A stretch of DNA of 64,000 nt from Pseudomonas bubulae (GTDB lineage: Bacteria; Pseudomonadota; Gammaproteobacteria; Pseudomonadales; Pseudomonadaceae), in NCBI RefSeq assembly GCF_037023725.1, contig NZ_CP146077.1, positions 4,687,001-4,751,000 of the forward strand, read 5' to 3'. The notes under the pieces were generated by a model. That model was not told where the DNA came from. It worked only from the letters and a program-made list of their open reading frames with translations, and searched no databases. The position numbers and the translations under genes were made by a program. The first letter of the stretch is position 1. Every line of letters starts with the position of its first letter. Below, piece after piece: positions 1-9,433 of this stretch.

Positions 1-1021
1 TCATGCGAGAAATTCGCGCCAGAATATCCACACTCAGCCCTACCCAACGACCGTCCCCGGTCTTGAATGCGTACAAGGGGAACTGCTGGGTCGCCAGGGC
101 TACAACCGGATTGCGCTGGATCCACTCAAGCTCGCCAGGCAGCAGGTTGATATGCGATTGAACAGCGTGCCCTTCAAGCCCGATGATCCAGCGTGAAAGC
201 ACCATGCGCGATGTATTGTCATCAAGGCTGCCCAGCGCGCGGTTGATCAGCAACCCAAGTTCGGGGTCAGAGAGGCGTGTAGCAAATGCAAAACCGGAGG
301 ATGGCAAGGCGCTATCACCGATAATGCGCACCCCCGAATGAGGCCGGACACTTTTGAATGACTGCACGATAAGTTCATTGCCGATAAACCCGTCGATATC
401 CCCCTCAACCAGCGCGTCCATTGCATTATGCAGGTCACTGATGGTGGTGATTTCACTGTCAGGGTAAAACGCCTGGGCGGTATGAATATCGACGTAGCCC
501 TCCATAAAGCCGATTTTTTTCCCGACCCAGTTTTTGACCGGCTCTTCCTCACATGAGCGACAAACGATAACCAGTCGATCAGTCATGTACTCCCGGGAAA
601 AAGCTACACCTTCAATCCCTCGCTCAAACCCGCTGGCGCTGGCCAGAATATCGATATTGCCGGCCAGCAGCTCTGCAACGGCCTGATCACGACGCCTGTA
701 GCCCAGGACTTCAACAGGCACGCCCAACGTGTCTCGAACGATGCTCAGGTAATCTGCGCTGATGCCCTGATAGTTATTGCGGTCGTCGGTGATGTCGACC
801 GGTTCGTAATCACCGATGGCGATACCAACCCGTAGCGTTCCATGATTGGCCAGCCATTGCCGCTCCGGGGCATCCAGTTGCAGAGGCTGGATATCCACAA
901 AGCGTGTTGCGAGCCTGAAAGGCGTTCCGGAAGCGCCCATCACCGGCAGGGCCAGGCTCAACAAGGCCATGCCCAGCACTATGCGCATCCATGATTCAAA
1001 TGTCTGGTGAATACGTGACAT
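1..1021 (-). CDS. BvgS-type periplasmic sensor, N-terminal part (cut by window edge)
   Basis: Only the first 340 residues lie in the window; the gene runs off the left end. Residues 1-30 look like a signal peptide or membrane anchor. Two type-3 solute-binding (Venus flytrap) domains follow, at about 58-275 and from about 285 onward; each opens with the linker pattern seen in BvgS/EvgS proteins (ERQWLANHGTLRVGIAIG at 53-70). Tandem flytraps of this kind normally sit outside the inner membrane and feed a cytoplasmic histidine kinase or, less often, a diguanylate cyclase. The output domain cannot be seen, so kinase is inference. The ATG has an AAGGA ribosome-binding site seven bases upstream. 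A plain ABC-transporter binding protein is unlikely, because a second flytrap domain begins. Confidence 0.75.
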   Translation of the reverse strand, partial: MSRIHQTFESWMRIVLGMALLSLALPVMGASGTPFRLATRFVDIQPLQLDAPERQWLANHGTLRVGIAIGDYEPVDITDDRNNYQGISADYLSIVRDTLGVPVEVLGYRRRDQAVAELLAGNIDILASASGFERGIEGVAFSREYMTDRLVIVCRSCEEEPVKNWVGKKIGFMEGYVDIHTAQAFYPDSEITTISDLHNAMDALVEGDIDGFIGNELIVQSFKSVRPHSGVRIIGDSALPSSGFAFATRLSDPELGLLINRALGSLDDNTSRMVLSRWIIGLEGHAVQSHINLLPGELEWIQRNPVVALATQQFPLYAFKTGDGRWVGLSVDILARISRM

Positions 1022-1093
1022 GACAGCATCCTTGACCGGGTATTCGCCAGCACAGAAGGGGCGAAGACCTGGCAAGTTTGCCATGCACCAATA

Positions 1094-1121
1094 AAAAAGC
1101 CCGTCAGATGACGGGCTTCAA
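1094..1121 (-). terminator. Intrinsic terminator of thrC
   Basis: Stem AAGCCCGTCA/TGACGGGCTT followed on the minus strand by a run of six T, 20 bases past the thrC stop. It separates thrC from the downstream sensor gene. Confidence 0.85.
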
Positions 1122-1141
1122 ATTACGTAAGACGAATGCCG

Positions 1142-2551
1142 TTAAAGCGGCTTGCCACGGTTGCCATGCTGGCTGACAAAGCCCTGGACAGCCTTGAGGT
1201 CATTAGCCAGTACGGTGTAACGCTCCTCTCGCTCAAACAAGTCAGAAAGGTGAGACGGCAGTTCGAGCGCTTTTCCTATGCCGGCTTTTTCAACCGCTTC
1301 AGGGAACTTGACCGGATGTGCCGTGCCCAGAATGACCATCGGGATATCCAGACTGCGACGGCATTCACGGGCCGCACGCACACCGATAGCGGTGTGCGGA
1401 TCGAGCACTTCGCCGCTTTCGACAAATACCTGAGCGATGGTTTCGCAGGTTTGCTCATCATCAACCGCCAGCGAATCAAACAGACGACGCGCTTCGGTCC
1501 AGCGATCTTCATCAACGCTGAAATTACCGGTTTGCTTGAAGGTATCCATCAGACCGGCAACGGCTGCGCCATTGCGACCATGAAGGTCGAACAGCAAGCG
1601 CTCGAAGTTCGACGACACCATGATGTCCATCGACGGCGACAGAGTCGCGTGCAAGGTGTCCTTGGCGTACTGATTGCCGCTCATGAAGCGGTGCAGGATG
1701 TCGTTGCGGTTGGTGGCAACGATCAGCTGGTTGATCGGCAGGCCCATGTTGCGTGCCAGGTAGCCAGCAAAGATGTCGCCGAAGTTGCCGGTAGGCACCG
1801 AGAACGACACGGAACGGTGTGGCCCGCCCAGTTGCAGGGAGGCATGGAAGTAGTAAACGATCTGGGCCATGATCCGCGCCCAGTTGATCGAGTTTACGGC
1901 GACCAGGCGTGTACCCTTGAGGAAACCCTGGTCGGCGAAGCTGGCCTTGACCATTTCCTGGCAGTCATCGAAGTTGCCTTCGATGGCGATGTTATGAATG
2001 TTGTCACCGAACAGCGTGGTCATCTGCCGACGCTGGACTTCCGATACCCGGTTGTTGGGGTGCAGGATAAAGATGTCGACGTTTTCGCAATGCTTGCAGC
2101 CTTCGATCGCCGCCGAACCGGTATCCCCGGAAGTCGCGCCGACAATCACCACACGCTCGCCACGCTTGGCCAGCACGTAGTCGAGCAAGCGGCCGAGCAG
2201 TTGCAGGGCAAAGTCCTTGAACGCCAGGGTCGGACCGTGGAACAGCTCAAGTACCCATTCATTGCCGTTTAGCTGACGCAGTGGCGCTACAGCTGCGTGG
2301 GAAAACGCGCCGTAGGTTTCTTCGAGAATCTTCTTGAAGTCAGAATCCGGAATGCTGCCGGTGACAAACGGGCGCATGACCCGAAAGGCCAGCTCGTGAT
2401 ACGGCAGGCCGGCCCAGGAGGCGATTTCTTCCTGGGTAAAGCGCGGCAGGTTTTCCGGTACATACAAACCGCCATCACTGGCCAGACCGGCCAGCAACAC
2501 ATCTTCAAAATTCAGGGCCGGTGCCTGGCCACGGGTACTGATATAGCGCAT
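1142..2551 (-). CDS. thrC: Threonine synthase
   Basis: Converts O-phosphohomoserine to threonine with pyridoxal phosphate, the last step of threonine synthesis, in the cytoplasm. The 469 residues match the long (class 2) threonine synthase of gammaproteobacteria. The PLP lysine is K112 in GPTLAFKDF, and the phosphate-binding loop appears as GATSGDTGSAA near 157-167. The start MRYISTRG is typical of the family. It lies 105 bases downstream of hom on the same strand, so the pair probably forms one transcript, ended by the terminator just past the stop. Confidence 0.97.
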   Translation of the reverse strand: MRYISTRGQAPALNFEDVLLAGLASDGGLYVPENLPRFTQEEIASWAGLPYHELAFRVMRPFVTGSIPDSDFKKILEETYGAFSHAAVAPLRQLNGNEWVLELFHGPTLAFKDFALQLLGRLLDYVLAKRGERVVIVGATSGDTGSAAIEGCKHCENVDIFILHPNNRVSEVQRRQMTTLFGDNIHNIAIEGNFDDCQEMVKASFADQGFLKGTRLVAVNSINWARIMAQIVYYFHASLQLGGPHRSVSFSVPTGNFGDIFAGYLARNMGLPINQLIVATNRNDILHRFMSGNQYAKDTLHATLSPSMDIMVSSNFERLLFDLHGRNGAAVAGLMDTFKQTGNFSVDEDRWTEARRLFDSLAVDDEQTCETIAQVFVESGEVLDPHTAIGVRAARECRRSLDIPMVILGTAHPVKFPEAVEKAGIGKALELPSHLSDLFEREERYTVLANDLKAVQGFVSQHGNRGKPL

Positions 2552-2618
2552 GGGTTCAAACCTTCGGTTTGAGCGCCAAGCGGTTTAGCGCCAGGCAACA
2601 AGTAAAAGCCGATGTGCT

Positions 2619-2653
2619 CTTGCTTGCCGCTTGCCGCTGCCGCTTGCCGCTCT
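2619..2653. repeat. Short imperfect tandem repeat of GCTTGCC
   Basis: The hom-thrC spacer holds four or five imperfect copies of CTTGCCG/GCTTGCC next to the hom stop. It has no evident function and may be simple-sequence slippage. Confidence 0.4.
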
Positions 2654-2656
2654 TAA

Positions 2657-3961
2657 TTAATTAAGATGCTCAACGCGGATGCGAACGACCGGACCCACAA
2701 CGCCCTGCAATGCTTCAAGCGCGGCAATGGCATCGTTGATGTGCTGTTCAATTACCCGATGGGTCAACAGGATCATTGGCACCAGGCCGTCATGCTCTTC
2801 GACTTCTTTCTGCATGATCGATTCGATGTTGATGCCGCGCTCGGACAAGATGCTCGCCACCTGGGCCAATACGCCCGGGTGATCTTTGGCCTGGATGCGC
2901 AGGTAGTAGGCGCTTTCGCACGCTTCGATCGGCAGGATCGGATGGTCGGAGAGCAGATCCGGCTGGAAGGCCAGGTGCGGTACGCGGTTTTCCGGGTCGC
3001 TGGTCATGGCACGCACCACGTCTACCAGGTCGGCAACCACGGACGAAGCCGTTGGTTCCATACCGGCGCCAGCACCATAGAACAGGGTCGAACCGGCAGC
3101 GTCACCGTTGACCATGACTGCGTTCATTACGCCGTTGACGTTGGCGATCAGGCGGTCAGCCGGAATCAGCGTCGGGTGAACCCGCAACTCGATGCCGTTG
3201 GCCGTGCTGCGTGCAACACCCAGATGCTTGATGCGATAACCCAGCGCCTCTGCGTAATTCACATCAGCGGTTGTCAGCTTGGTGATGCCTTCGGTGTAGG
3301 CCTTGTCGAACTGCAACGGGATACCGAAAGCAATCGACGCCAGAATGGTCAGCTTGTGCGCCGCATCGATACCTTCAACGTCAAACGTCGGGTCTGCCTC
3401 GGCATAACCCAGCGCTTGTGCTTCAGCCAGCACGTCTTCGAACGTACGGCCTTTTTCGCGCATTTCGGTGAGGATGAAGTTACCGGTACCGTTGATGATG
3501 CCCGCCACCCAGTTGATACGATTGGCCGAGAGACCTTCACGGATCGCCTTGATCACCGGGATACCGCCTGCAACGGCCGCTTCGAACGCCACGATCACGC
3601 CCTTTTCCTGGGCTTTGGCGAAGATTTCATTACCGTGAACGGCAATCAGCGCCTTGTTCGCGGTCACGACATGCTTGCCGTTTTCGATGGCCTTGAGCAC
3701 CAGTTCACGGGCGATGGTGTAACCACCAATCAGCTCGATAACAATGTCGATTTCAGGGTTGGTCGCAACAGCGAATACATCGTTGGTAATGGGGGTACCG
3801 GTAATGTCGCACTGAGGGTTTGGCGTACGCATTGCAATTTGCGCAACCTGGATACCACGCCCGGCACGGCGGGCAATCTCCTCGGCGTTACGCTTTAGTA
3901 CGTTGAAGGTGCCGCCACCGACGGTCCCGAGCCCACAGATACCTACTTTGACCGGATTCAC
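2657..3961 (-). CDS. hom: Homoserine dehydrogenase
   Basis: Reduces aspartate semialdehyde to homoserine with NAD(P)H, the branch-point step towards threonine and methionine. The N-terminal Rossmann motif GICGLGTVGGG (residues 7-17), a central catalytic domain (NGTGNFI) and a C-terminal ACT domain beginning near 352 (YYLRIQAKDHPGVLAQVASI) are visible; the ACT domain suggests feedback inhibition by threonine. I chose the GTG start that gives NPVKVGICGLG and 434 residues, the usual length. It has a GGGGAG ribosome-binding site six bases upstream, whereas an in-frame ATG 63 bases further out adds 21 residues unlike the family. First gene of the hom-thrC pair. Confidence 0.96.
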   Translation of the reverse strand: MNPVKVGICGLGTVGGGTFNVLKRNAEEIARRAGRGIQVAQIAMRTPNPQCDITGTPITNDVFAVATNPEIDIVIELIGGYTIARELVLKAIENGKHVVTANKALIAVHGNEIFAKAQEKGVIVAFEAAVAGGIPVIKAIREGLSANRINWVAGIINGTGNFILTEMREKGRTFEDVLAEAQALGYAEADPTFDVEGIDAAHKLTILASIAFGIPLQFDKAYTEGITKLTTADVNYAEALGYRIKHLGVARSTANGIELRVHPTLIPADRLIANVNGVMNAVMVNGDAAGSTLFYGAGAGMEPTASSVVADLVDVVRAMTSDPENRVPHLAFQPDLLSDHPILPIEACESAYYLRIQAKDHPGVLAQVASILSERGINIESIMQKEVEEHDGLVPMILLTHRVIEQHINDAIAALEALQGVVGPVVRIRVEHLN

Positions 3962-4097
3962 GCTGAACTCCCCATAAAACGGCCGACTCAAGGTCGGCCG
4001 TGAAAAACAACCGTGGATTGCCACGGTTCTCTATTAATGGCCGGGCAACTGAACTGCCCCGCCATGATCGTCACAGGCTTATCGTGACGACACTGGA

Positions 4098-4829
4098 TTA
4101 TTTAACACTGAGTGCCAGCTTGCCAACCTGCGCAGCAGGCTGATAACCCGGAATCACCTGACCGTCAGCCAAAACGATGGCTGGCGTGCCATTGACGCCG
4201 ATGGACTGGCCCATGGCGAACTGCTTGGCAACCGGATTGGCGCATTTTGGCGCCTCGACGGTTTTACCATCAGTCATCTTGTCCATCGCCGTTTTTTTAT
4301 CCTTGGAACACCACACCGCCTGCAGCTGCTGGTCACCCGGTGAGCCGAGGCCCTGACGCGGGAACGCAACATAGCGCACTTCAATCCCCATCTTGTTCAG
4401 TTGCGGGACTTCGGCATGCAATTTGTGGCAATACGGGCAAGTGGTGTCGGTAAATACCGTGATATGGGACTTGGTTTCGCCGATGGCAGGGTAAACGACG
4501 GTCTCTGCCACCGGAATGCCATTAATCAACTTGGCCACGCCAACACGTTCGGCCTGCTCGGTCAGGTTCACCGGCTTGCCGTCCTTGAGCTGGAACATGT
4601 AGCCCTGAACGATGAACTGGCCATCGGCACTGGCATACAGCACGCGGCTGCCCTTGAGCTTGACTTCATACAGGCCGGCCATGGGGCTGGCACTGATGCT
4701 CTCGACCGGCACATCCAGTTGCAGGGTTTCGAGGCTCTTGCGGATTGCTTGTTCGGCGCCGGTATCGGCGAACGAGAAGGTGCTGACCAACGCAATGGCT
4801 GCGGCGGCGAAAATCTGGATCACACGCAT
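4098..4829 (-). CDS. dsbC: Thiol:disulfide interchange protein DsbC
   Basis: Periplasmic disulfide isomerase that reshuffles wrong disulfide bonds and is kept reduced by DsbD. Residues 1-20 form a signal peptide ending in FSFA. A dimerisation domain covers about 21-80 and a thioredoxin-like domain follows with the active site CPYC in DTTCPYCHKLH. A cis-proline loop (NGTPAIV) is also present. The full length is 243 residues. The chosen ATG matches the signal peptide, while an upstream in-frame start adds a non-family extension. The stop lies 136 bases before the hom start, so the two may be separately transcribed. Confidence 0.95.
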   Translation of the reverse strand: MRVIQIFAAAAIALVSTFSFADTGAEQAIRKSLETLQLDVPVESISASPMAGLYEVKLKGSRVLYASADGQFIVQGYMFQLKDGKPVNLTEQAERVGVAKLINGIPVAETVVYPAIGETKSHITVFTDTTCPYCHKLHAEVPQLNKMGIEVRYVAFPRQGLGSPGDQQLQAVWCSKDKKTAMDKMTDGKTVEAPKCANPVAKQFAMGQSIGVNGTPAIVLADGQVIPGYQPAAQVGKLALSVK

Positions 4830-4951
4830 GGGAACTCCTGAAGACGGGCAAAGCTGCCAACCCCGATACCCGTCCTGAAACAACGGGTTTGGGCGGCGCG
4901 CTTTCTAAACCGGCAAAGCCTACCACAGATGGCCTGCATGACCGACTCCGA

Positions 4952-5848
4952 CTAGCCACGCGGGTGATGGAGGGCATGCAGGTCCTGCAGTCGGGCACGG
5001 GCAACATGGGTGTAAATCTGTGTCGTCGAGAGGTCGCTGTGCCCCAGCAGCATTTGCACCACACGCAAATCGGCGCCGTGATTGAGCAAATGGGTGGCGA
5101 AGGCATGGCGCAAGGTATGTGGCGACAGCGACTTGTTGATCCCGGCCACCCTGGCCTGATGCTTGATGCGATGCCAGAAGGTCTGGCGGGTCATCTGTTC
5201 ACCGCGCTGACTGGGAAACAGCACATCACTGGGGCGACCGCCCAGCAGCTCATGCCGGGCATCGCGCATGTAGCGCTCGACCCGGACGATGGCCTCCTCC
5301 CCCATCGGCACCAGGCGTTCCTTGCTGCCCTTGCCCATCACGCGCAAAACGCCCTGGCGCAGGTTGACCTGCTCCAGGGTCAGGCTGATCAATTCGGTTA
5401 CGCGCAGGCCACAGGCATACAGTACTTCAAGCATGGCCCGATCACGCTGGCCGATGGCCTCACTCAGATCAGGGGCGGCGAGCAGCGCTTCTACGTCTGC
5501 CTCTGACAGGGACTTGGGTAATGGCCTGCCCAACTGCGGCATATCGACCTGCAAGGTAGGGTCGACGGCAATCAGGTTTTCTCGCAGCAGATAACGATAA
5601 AAGCCACGCAAACCTGAGAGCAAGCGCGCAGTCGAGCGAGGCTTGTAGCCCTGCTCCAGGCGCCAGGCGAGGTGATCGAGGATCAACTCGCGCCCGGCGC
5701 TGGCCATAGCGATACCGCGCTCCTGCAACCAGCCATTGAATAAGGCCAGGTCACTGCGATAAGCACCGCGGGTGTTGTCCGACAGGCCTTTTTCCAGCCA
5801 CAGGGCATCCAGAAAACGGTCGATAAGTGGGTCGTCTATAGCGGGCAT
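4952..5848 (-). CDS. xerD: Site-specific tyrosine recombinase XerD
   Basis: With XerC, resolves chromosome dimers at dif under FtsK control. The 298 residues show an N-terminal SAM-like core-binding domain (about 1-90) and a catalytic domain with the expected residues: R in ACGLRVTEL, H and R in HTLRHAFATHLL, the second H in GHSDLSTTQ, and the nucleophile Y in QIYTHVARARLQ. This C-terminal stretch (LLGHSDLSTTQIYTHVA) is typical of XerD rather than XerC. It lies upstream of dsbC, as in other pseudomonads. Nothing suggests a phage integrase: no att-like repeats or cargo genes are nearby. Confidence 0.96.
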   Translation of the reverse strand: MPAIDDPLIDRFLDALWLEKGLSDNTRGAYRSDLALFNGWLQERGIAMASAGRELILDHLAWRLEQGYKPRSTARLLSGLRGFYRYLLRENLIAVDPTLQVDMPQLGRPLPKSLSEADVEALLAAPDLSEAIGQRDRAMLEVLYACGLRVTELISLTLEQVNLRQGVLRVMGKGSKERLVPMGEEAIVRVERYMRDARHELLGGRPSDVLFPSQRGEQMTRQTFWHRIKHQARVAGINKSLSPHTLRHAFATHLLNHGADLRVVQMLLGHSDLSTTQIYTHVARARLQDLHALHHPRG

Positions 5849-5968
5849 TGGCTCTCGAAACGCACAGGCCGGAGGCTGCGCACAAATATAAAGTGAATTG
5901 CAAAAGTGAGCGCTAGTCTTTCATGGCTGGCGGATGCCATAAACCCCAAGTTTTCACAGGATGACCTT

Positions 5969-7765
5969 ATGACCGAACAACAGATTTTGCTGTCTTTCGG
6001 CGGCATCGGCATCGCTGCCCTGGGCTCACAGTGGCTGGCCTGGCGACTGAAGCTGCCGGCCATCCTGTTTCTGCTGTTGAGCGGGATCCTGGTCGGCCCG
6101 GTATTGGGCTGGCTGGACCCGCAAGAATTGTTCGGCCCGCTGCTGATGCCGCTGGTCTCACTGGCGGTGGCGCTGATTCTGTTTGAAGGCAGCCTGACCC
6201 TGCATTTGTCCGAGTGGCGCGAAATCGGCACTGTGGTCCATCGGCTGGTCACTATCGGTGCGCTCTCGACCTGGGCCGTGATCACCTTGGCGACCCATTG
6301 GCTACTGGGCTTTGACTGGCTTCTGGCCTTGCTGTTCGGCACGCTGACACTGGTCACCGGGCCTTCGGTGATTGTGCCGATGCTGCGCGTAGTACGGCCC
6401 AAGGCATCGATTGCCAATATCCTGCGCTGGGAAGGCATTGTCATCGACCCGATTGGCGCGCTGCTGGCGGTGGTGGTCTACAGCTTTATCATCGCCAGCG
6501 CCACGGGCGAGGGCCTGAGCCACAGCCTGCTGACCTTTGCCGGGGTGATTGTATGCGGCAGCTTGTTCGGCATTGTAGGTGGCTGGATCATGGGGCAGAT
6601 CGTACGCCGCCAATGGCTGCCGGAGTACCTGCACAGCCTGGCCACGCTGGCAGCAGTGCTGGGCGTATTTATTGGCGCCAATACGGTGATGCATGAGTCC
6701 GGACTGCTGGCGGTCACCTTGATGGGCATGTGGATGGCCAATATGAAGGGGGTGGATGTACGCAACATCCTGCACTTCAAGGAAAACCTGAGCATCTTCC
6801 TGATCTCGGGGCTGTTTATCCTGCTGGCGGCGCGCCTGGACTTGAACGCCATGATCGGCCTGGGGCCTGTGGTGCTGGTGTTGCTGCTGATTATTCAATT
6901 TATCGCCCGGCCGCTGAACGTGGTGATTTCGACCTTTGGCTCAAAACTGAACTGGCGCGAACGCGCCTTGCTCGCCTGGATCGCCCCACGCGGGATCGTC
7001 GCGGCAGCCGTTTCAGCAATTTTTGCGATCCGCCTGGACGAAGCAGGCCATGACGGCGCGCTGCTACTGGTGCCCCTGACCTTTGCAGTGATCATCGGTA
7101 CGGTGGTGCTGCAAAGCGCGACGGCACGGCCCCTGGCCCGCCTGCTCAAAGTGGCGGAGCCGGCCCCCAGCGGTTTTTTGATCGTTGGCGCCAATGGCCC
7201 GGCCCGGGTTATTGGCAAGGCATTGCAGCAACTGGGCAGCCGCGTACTGCTAACCGATTCCAACTGGGAACACATTCGCGCCGCGCGCATGGACAACTTG
7301 CCCACTTACTTTGGCAATCCGGCTTCAGAGCATGCCGAGAGTCACCTGGATCTGGTGGGGCTGGGGCATTTGCTCGCACTGTCACCCTCTGGCGAGTTGA
7401 ATACCCTGGCAGCGGCACGCTTTCATCACGAGTTCGGGCTGCAGCGCTTGTTTACACTGACCAATGGCCAGGAAATTCGCCGCACTGACAAGCATCGCGC
7501 CAGCCACGAGTACCGCGGTCAAGCCCTGGGCAACCCGGCGCTGACCTACGGCCAGCTCGCCAGTGAGTTGAGCCAGGGAGCCGAGCTGTACAGCACCACA
7601 CTGACCGACAACTTCACCTGGGCGGACTACCTGGCCCTGCATGGCAAGCGCGTCACCCTGCTCTTCGCCCGCGACAACACTGGCTGGGTGCATGTAGTGA
7701 CACCTGACAGTGAATTGAAACCAGGCTCCGGGTGGACGCTGCTGGCGTTGATCAGGCACCCGTAG
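5969..7765 (+). CDS. Cation:proton antiporter, NhaP/CPA1 type, with C-terminal Rossmann domain
   Basis: Inner-membrane exchanger of Na+ or K+ for protons. About 12-13 hydrophobic helices fill residues 5-400; a conserved-looking stretch GPSVIVPMLRVVRPK lies near 131-145 and the typical helix AWIAPRGIVAAAVSAIFA at about 337-354. A soluble domain follows with a TrkA-N-like Rossmann fold (FLIVGANGPARVIGKAL) and a short TrkA-C-like tail, which suggests regulation by nucleotide or ligand. Start: ATG preceded by CAGGA at good spacing; an upstream in-frame start would add 21 residues with no family match. It is divergent from xerD. The substrate ion cannot be told from sequence. Confidence 0.9.
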   Translation: MTEQQILLSFGGIGIAALGSQWLAWRLKLPAILFLLLSGILVGPVLGWLDPQELFGPLLMPLVSLAVALILFEGSLTLHLSEWREIGTVVHRLVTIGALSTWAVITLATHWLLGFDWLLALLFGTLTLVTGPSVIVPMLRVVRPKASIANILRWEGIVIDPIGALLAVVVYSFIIASATGEGLSHSLLTFAGVIVCGSLFGIVGGWIMGQIVRRQWLPEYLHSLATLAAVLGVFIGANTVMHESGLLAVTLMGMWMANMKGVDVRNILHFKENLSIFLISGLFILLAARLDLNAMIGLGPVVLVLLLIIQFIARPLNVVISTFGSKLNWRERALLAWIAPRGIVAAAVSAIFAIRLDEAGHDGALLLVPLTFAVIIGTVVLQSATARPLARLLKVAEPAPSGFLIVGANGPARVIGKALQQLGSRVLLTDSNWEHIRAARMDNLPTYFGNPASEHAESHLDLVGLGHLLALSPSGELNTLAAARFHHEFGLQRLFTLTNGQEIRRTDKHRASHEYRGQALGNPALTYGQLASELSQGAELYSTTLTDNFTWADYLALHGKRVTLLFARDNTGWVHVVTPDSELKPGSGWTLLALIRHP

Positions 7766-7771
7766 CAGCTG

Positions 7772-8185
7772 TTACGAGGCAAACCCTGGCAACACCGGTA
7801 CCGGGCGCTTGTCATCATCGATGGCGACAAAGCTGAACAAGCCCTGGATCGCCAGTTCGCGACCATCGCAGCTCATGCTTTCGACATACACCTCGACCTC
7901 AACCTTGAGGCTGGTGTTGCCAACTTTAACCACACGCCCCACCAGCTCAACGATGGAGCCAGCCGCGATCGGATGGTTGAAATCAATACGGTCCGTGGAC
8001 ACAGTCACCAACGGCAGACGACAAAAACGCGTTGCGGCAATAAACGAAACTTCGTCCATCCACGCCAGCGCGGTGCCGCCAAACAGGGTGTTGTGGTGAT
8101 TGGTGGTAGAGGGGAATACCGCTTTGGTAATACGGGTAACGGAGAGGTCGGTACGGCGTTGAATCTCTTGCTCACGCGAAGTCAT
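7772..8185 (-). CDS. Acyl-CoA thioesterase, hotdog fold (YciA-like)
   Basis: Hydrolyses acyl-CoA thioesters in the cytoplasm. The 137 residues make one hotdog domain with the family motif TNHHNTLFGGTALAWMDE (about 27-44), in which the Asp and the helix after the G-G-rich turn form the active site. The strand VSTDRIDFNHPI is also typical. The closest described relatives are the YciA/YbgC-like or BFIT/BACH single-domain enzymes; chain-length preference is unknown. It ends six bases from the convergent antiporter stop. It is on the same strand as rplS but lies beyond the rplS terminator, so it probably has its own promoter. Confidence 0.85.
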   Translation of the reverse strand: MTSREQEIQRRTDLSVTRITKAVFPSTTNHHNTLFGGTALAWMDEVSFIAATRFCRLPLVTVSTDRIDFNHPIAAGSIVELVGRVVKVGNTSLKVEVEVYVESMSCDGRELAIQGLFSFVAIDDDKRPVPVLPGFAS

Positions 8186-8234
8186 GCTTTCTTACTACCT
8201 ACAACTGGACAAAGGTCTGACAAATCTCAGGCAA

Positions 8235-8264
8235 CAAAAAAGCAGCCCGAAGGCTGCTTTTTTC
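8235..8264 (-). terminator. Intrinsic terminator of the rpsP-rplS operon
   Basis: Stem AGCAGCC/GGCTGCT with a four-base CGAA/TTCG loop, flanked by A and T runs so that it could act in both directions. It lies 20 bases past the rplS stop. Confidence 0.9.
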
Positions 8265-8282
8265 TGCATCGGGAAGCTGGAC

Positions 8283-8633
8283 TTAAGCCAGTTTTTCCTT
8301 GATGCGAGCTGCTTTACCCGACAGGTCGCGCAGGTAGTACAGCTTGGCTTTACGCACGTCACCGCGACGCTTAACAGCCATGCTGTCGATTTGCGGGCTG
8401 TAGGTCTGGAAAGTACGCTCTACGCCAACACCGTTGGAGATTTTACGAACAGTGAAAGCACTGTTCACGCCACGGTTACGCTTGGCAATCACTACACCTT
8501 CGAAAGCTTGCAGACGCGAACGATCGCCTTCCTTCACTTTCACCTGAACGACAATGGTGTCGCCCGGGGCAAAAGGAGGGATCTCTTTAGTCATCTGCTC
8601 TGCTTCGAGTGCAAGGATGATTTTGTTAGTCAT
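8283..8633 (-). CDS. rplS: 50S ribosomal protein L19
   Basis: Large-subunit protein at the 30S-50S interface. The 116 residues match the family in full, including [18 protein letters not shown] and the C-terminal [24 protein letters not shown] end. Last gene of rpsP-rimM-trmD-rplS, 45 bases after trmD, which leaves room for the internal processing or attenuation known for this operon in other bacteria. Confidence 0.98.
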   Translation of the reverse strand: MTNKIILALEAEQMTKEIPPFAPGDTIVVQVKVKEGDRSRLQAFEGVVIAKRNRGVNSAFTVRKISNGVGVERTFQTYSPQIDSMAVKRRGDVRKAKLYYLRDLSGKAARIKEKLA

Positions 8634-8678
8634 GCTGTGCTCCTAAGGTAGATCAACTGATCTACCATCGATACGTTG

Positions 8679-9431
8679 TTAACTATCGTCCCGCTCGCGG
8701 ATGTATTCCTCGAGCAGCTTCTTCTCTTCTCCAGAAAGCGAGCGGCTTTCCAGAAGATCGGCGCGTCGTTCAAAGGTCCGCCCAAGGGACTGCTGTAAAC
8801 GCCAACGCCGGATGTGTGCATGATTGCCACTAAGCAATACGTCGGGAACACGCTGATCCGCATACACCTCCGGTCGGGTGTAGTGCGGGCAATCCAGCAG
8901 ACCATCCGTGAAGGAATCTTCCTCCGCGGAGTCCGCATGCCCTAAAGCTCCAGGCAGCAGTCGTGTAACCGCATCAATCAGAACCATCGCCGGCAGCTCG
9001 CCACCAGAGAGTACATAGTCACCAATTGACCACTCTTCATCGACATAAGCGTCTATAAAACGCTCGTCAATGCCTTCATAACGACCTGCAATAAGGATTA
9101 ATGCTTCCTCATTCGCCAGCTCGCGTACCGCCGACTGATTCAGTTGACGGCCTTGGGGCGACAGGTAAATCACCTTCGCCGCCTCTCCGGCTGCTTCTCT
9201 GGCCTGAACCAGTGCATCTTCCAGAGGCTTGATCTTCATCACCATGCCCGGACCACCGCCAAATGGGCGATCATCCACAGTGTGATGCCGATCCGTTGTG
9301 TAGTCTCGCGGGTTCCAACAAGTCAGCTGCAAGAGCCCTTGTTTCACCGCACGACTAGTGATGCCGTAGTCGCTGATGGCGGAAAACATTTCGGGAAACA
9401 AACTGATCACTTCTACGCGCAATTTAGCCAC
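8679..9431 (-). CDS. trmD: tRNA (guanine37-N1)-methyltransferase TrmD
   Basis: Methylates G37 next to the anticodon of several tRNAs with S-adenosylmethionine and so prevents +1 frameshifting. The 250 residues include the SPOUT knot region [20 protein letters not shown] and [10 protein letters not shown], both expected. A GTG start is used ([15 protein letters not shown] follows); it lies two bases after the rimM stop, which indicates translational coupling. A longer in-frame reading begins inside rimM and has no family match. Confidence 0.97.
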   Translation of the reverse strand: MAKLRVEVISLFPEMFSAISDYGITSRAVKQGLLQLTCWNPRDYTTDRHHTVDDRPFGGGPGMVMKIKPLEDALVQAREAAGEAAKVIYLSPQGRQLNQSAVRELANEEALILIAGRYEGIDERFIDAYVDEEWSIGDYVLSGGELPAMVLIDAVTRLLPGALGHADSAEEDSFTDGLLDCPHYTRPEVYADQRVPDVLLSGNHAHIRRWRLQQSLGRTFERRADLLESRSLSGEEKKLLEEYIRERDDS

Positions 9432-9433
9432 GC

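Noticed and set aside
4952..5848. XerD-like gene as integrase of a mobile element
   Set aside because: Sequence and neighbours (dsbC, hom, thrC) are those of chromosomal xerD; no tRNA, att repeat or cargo is present.
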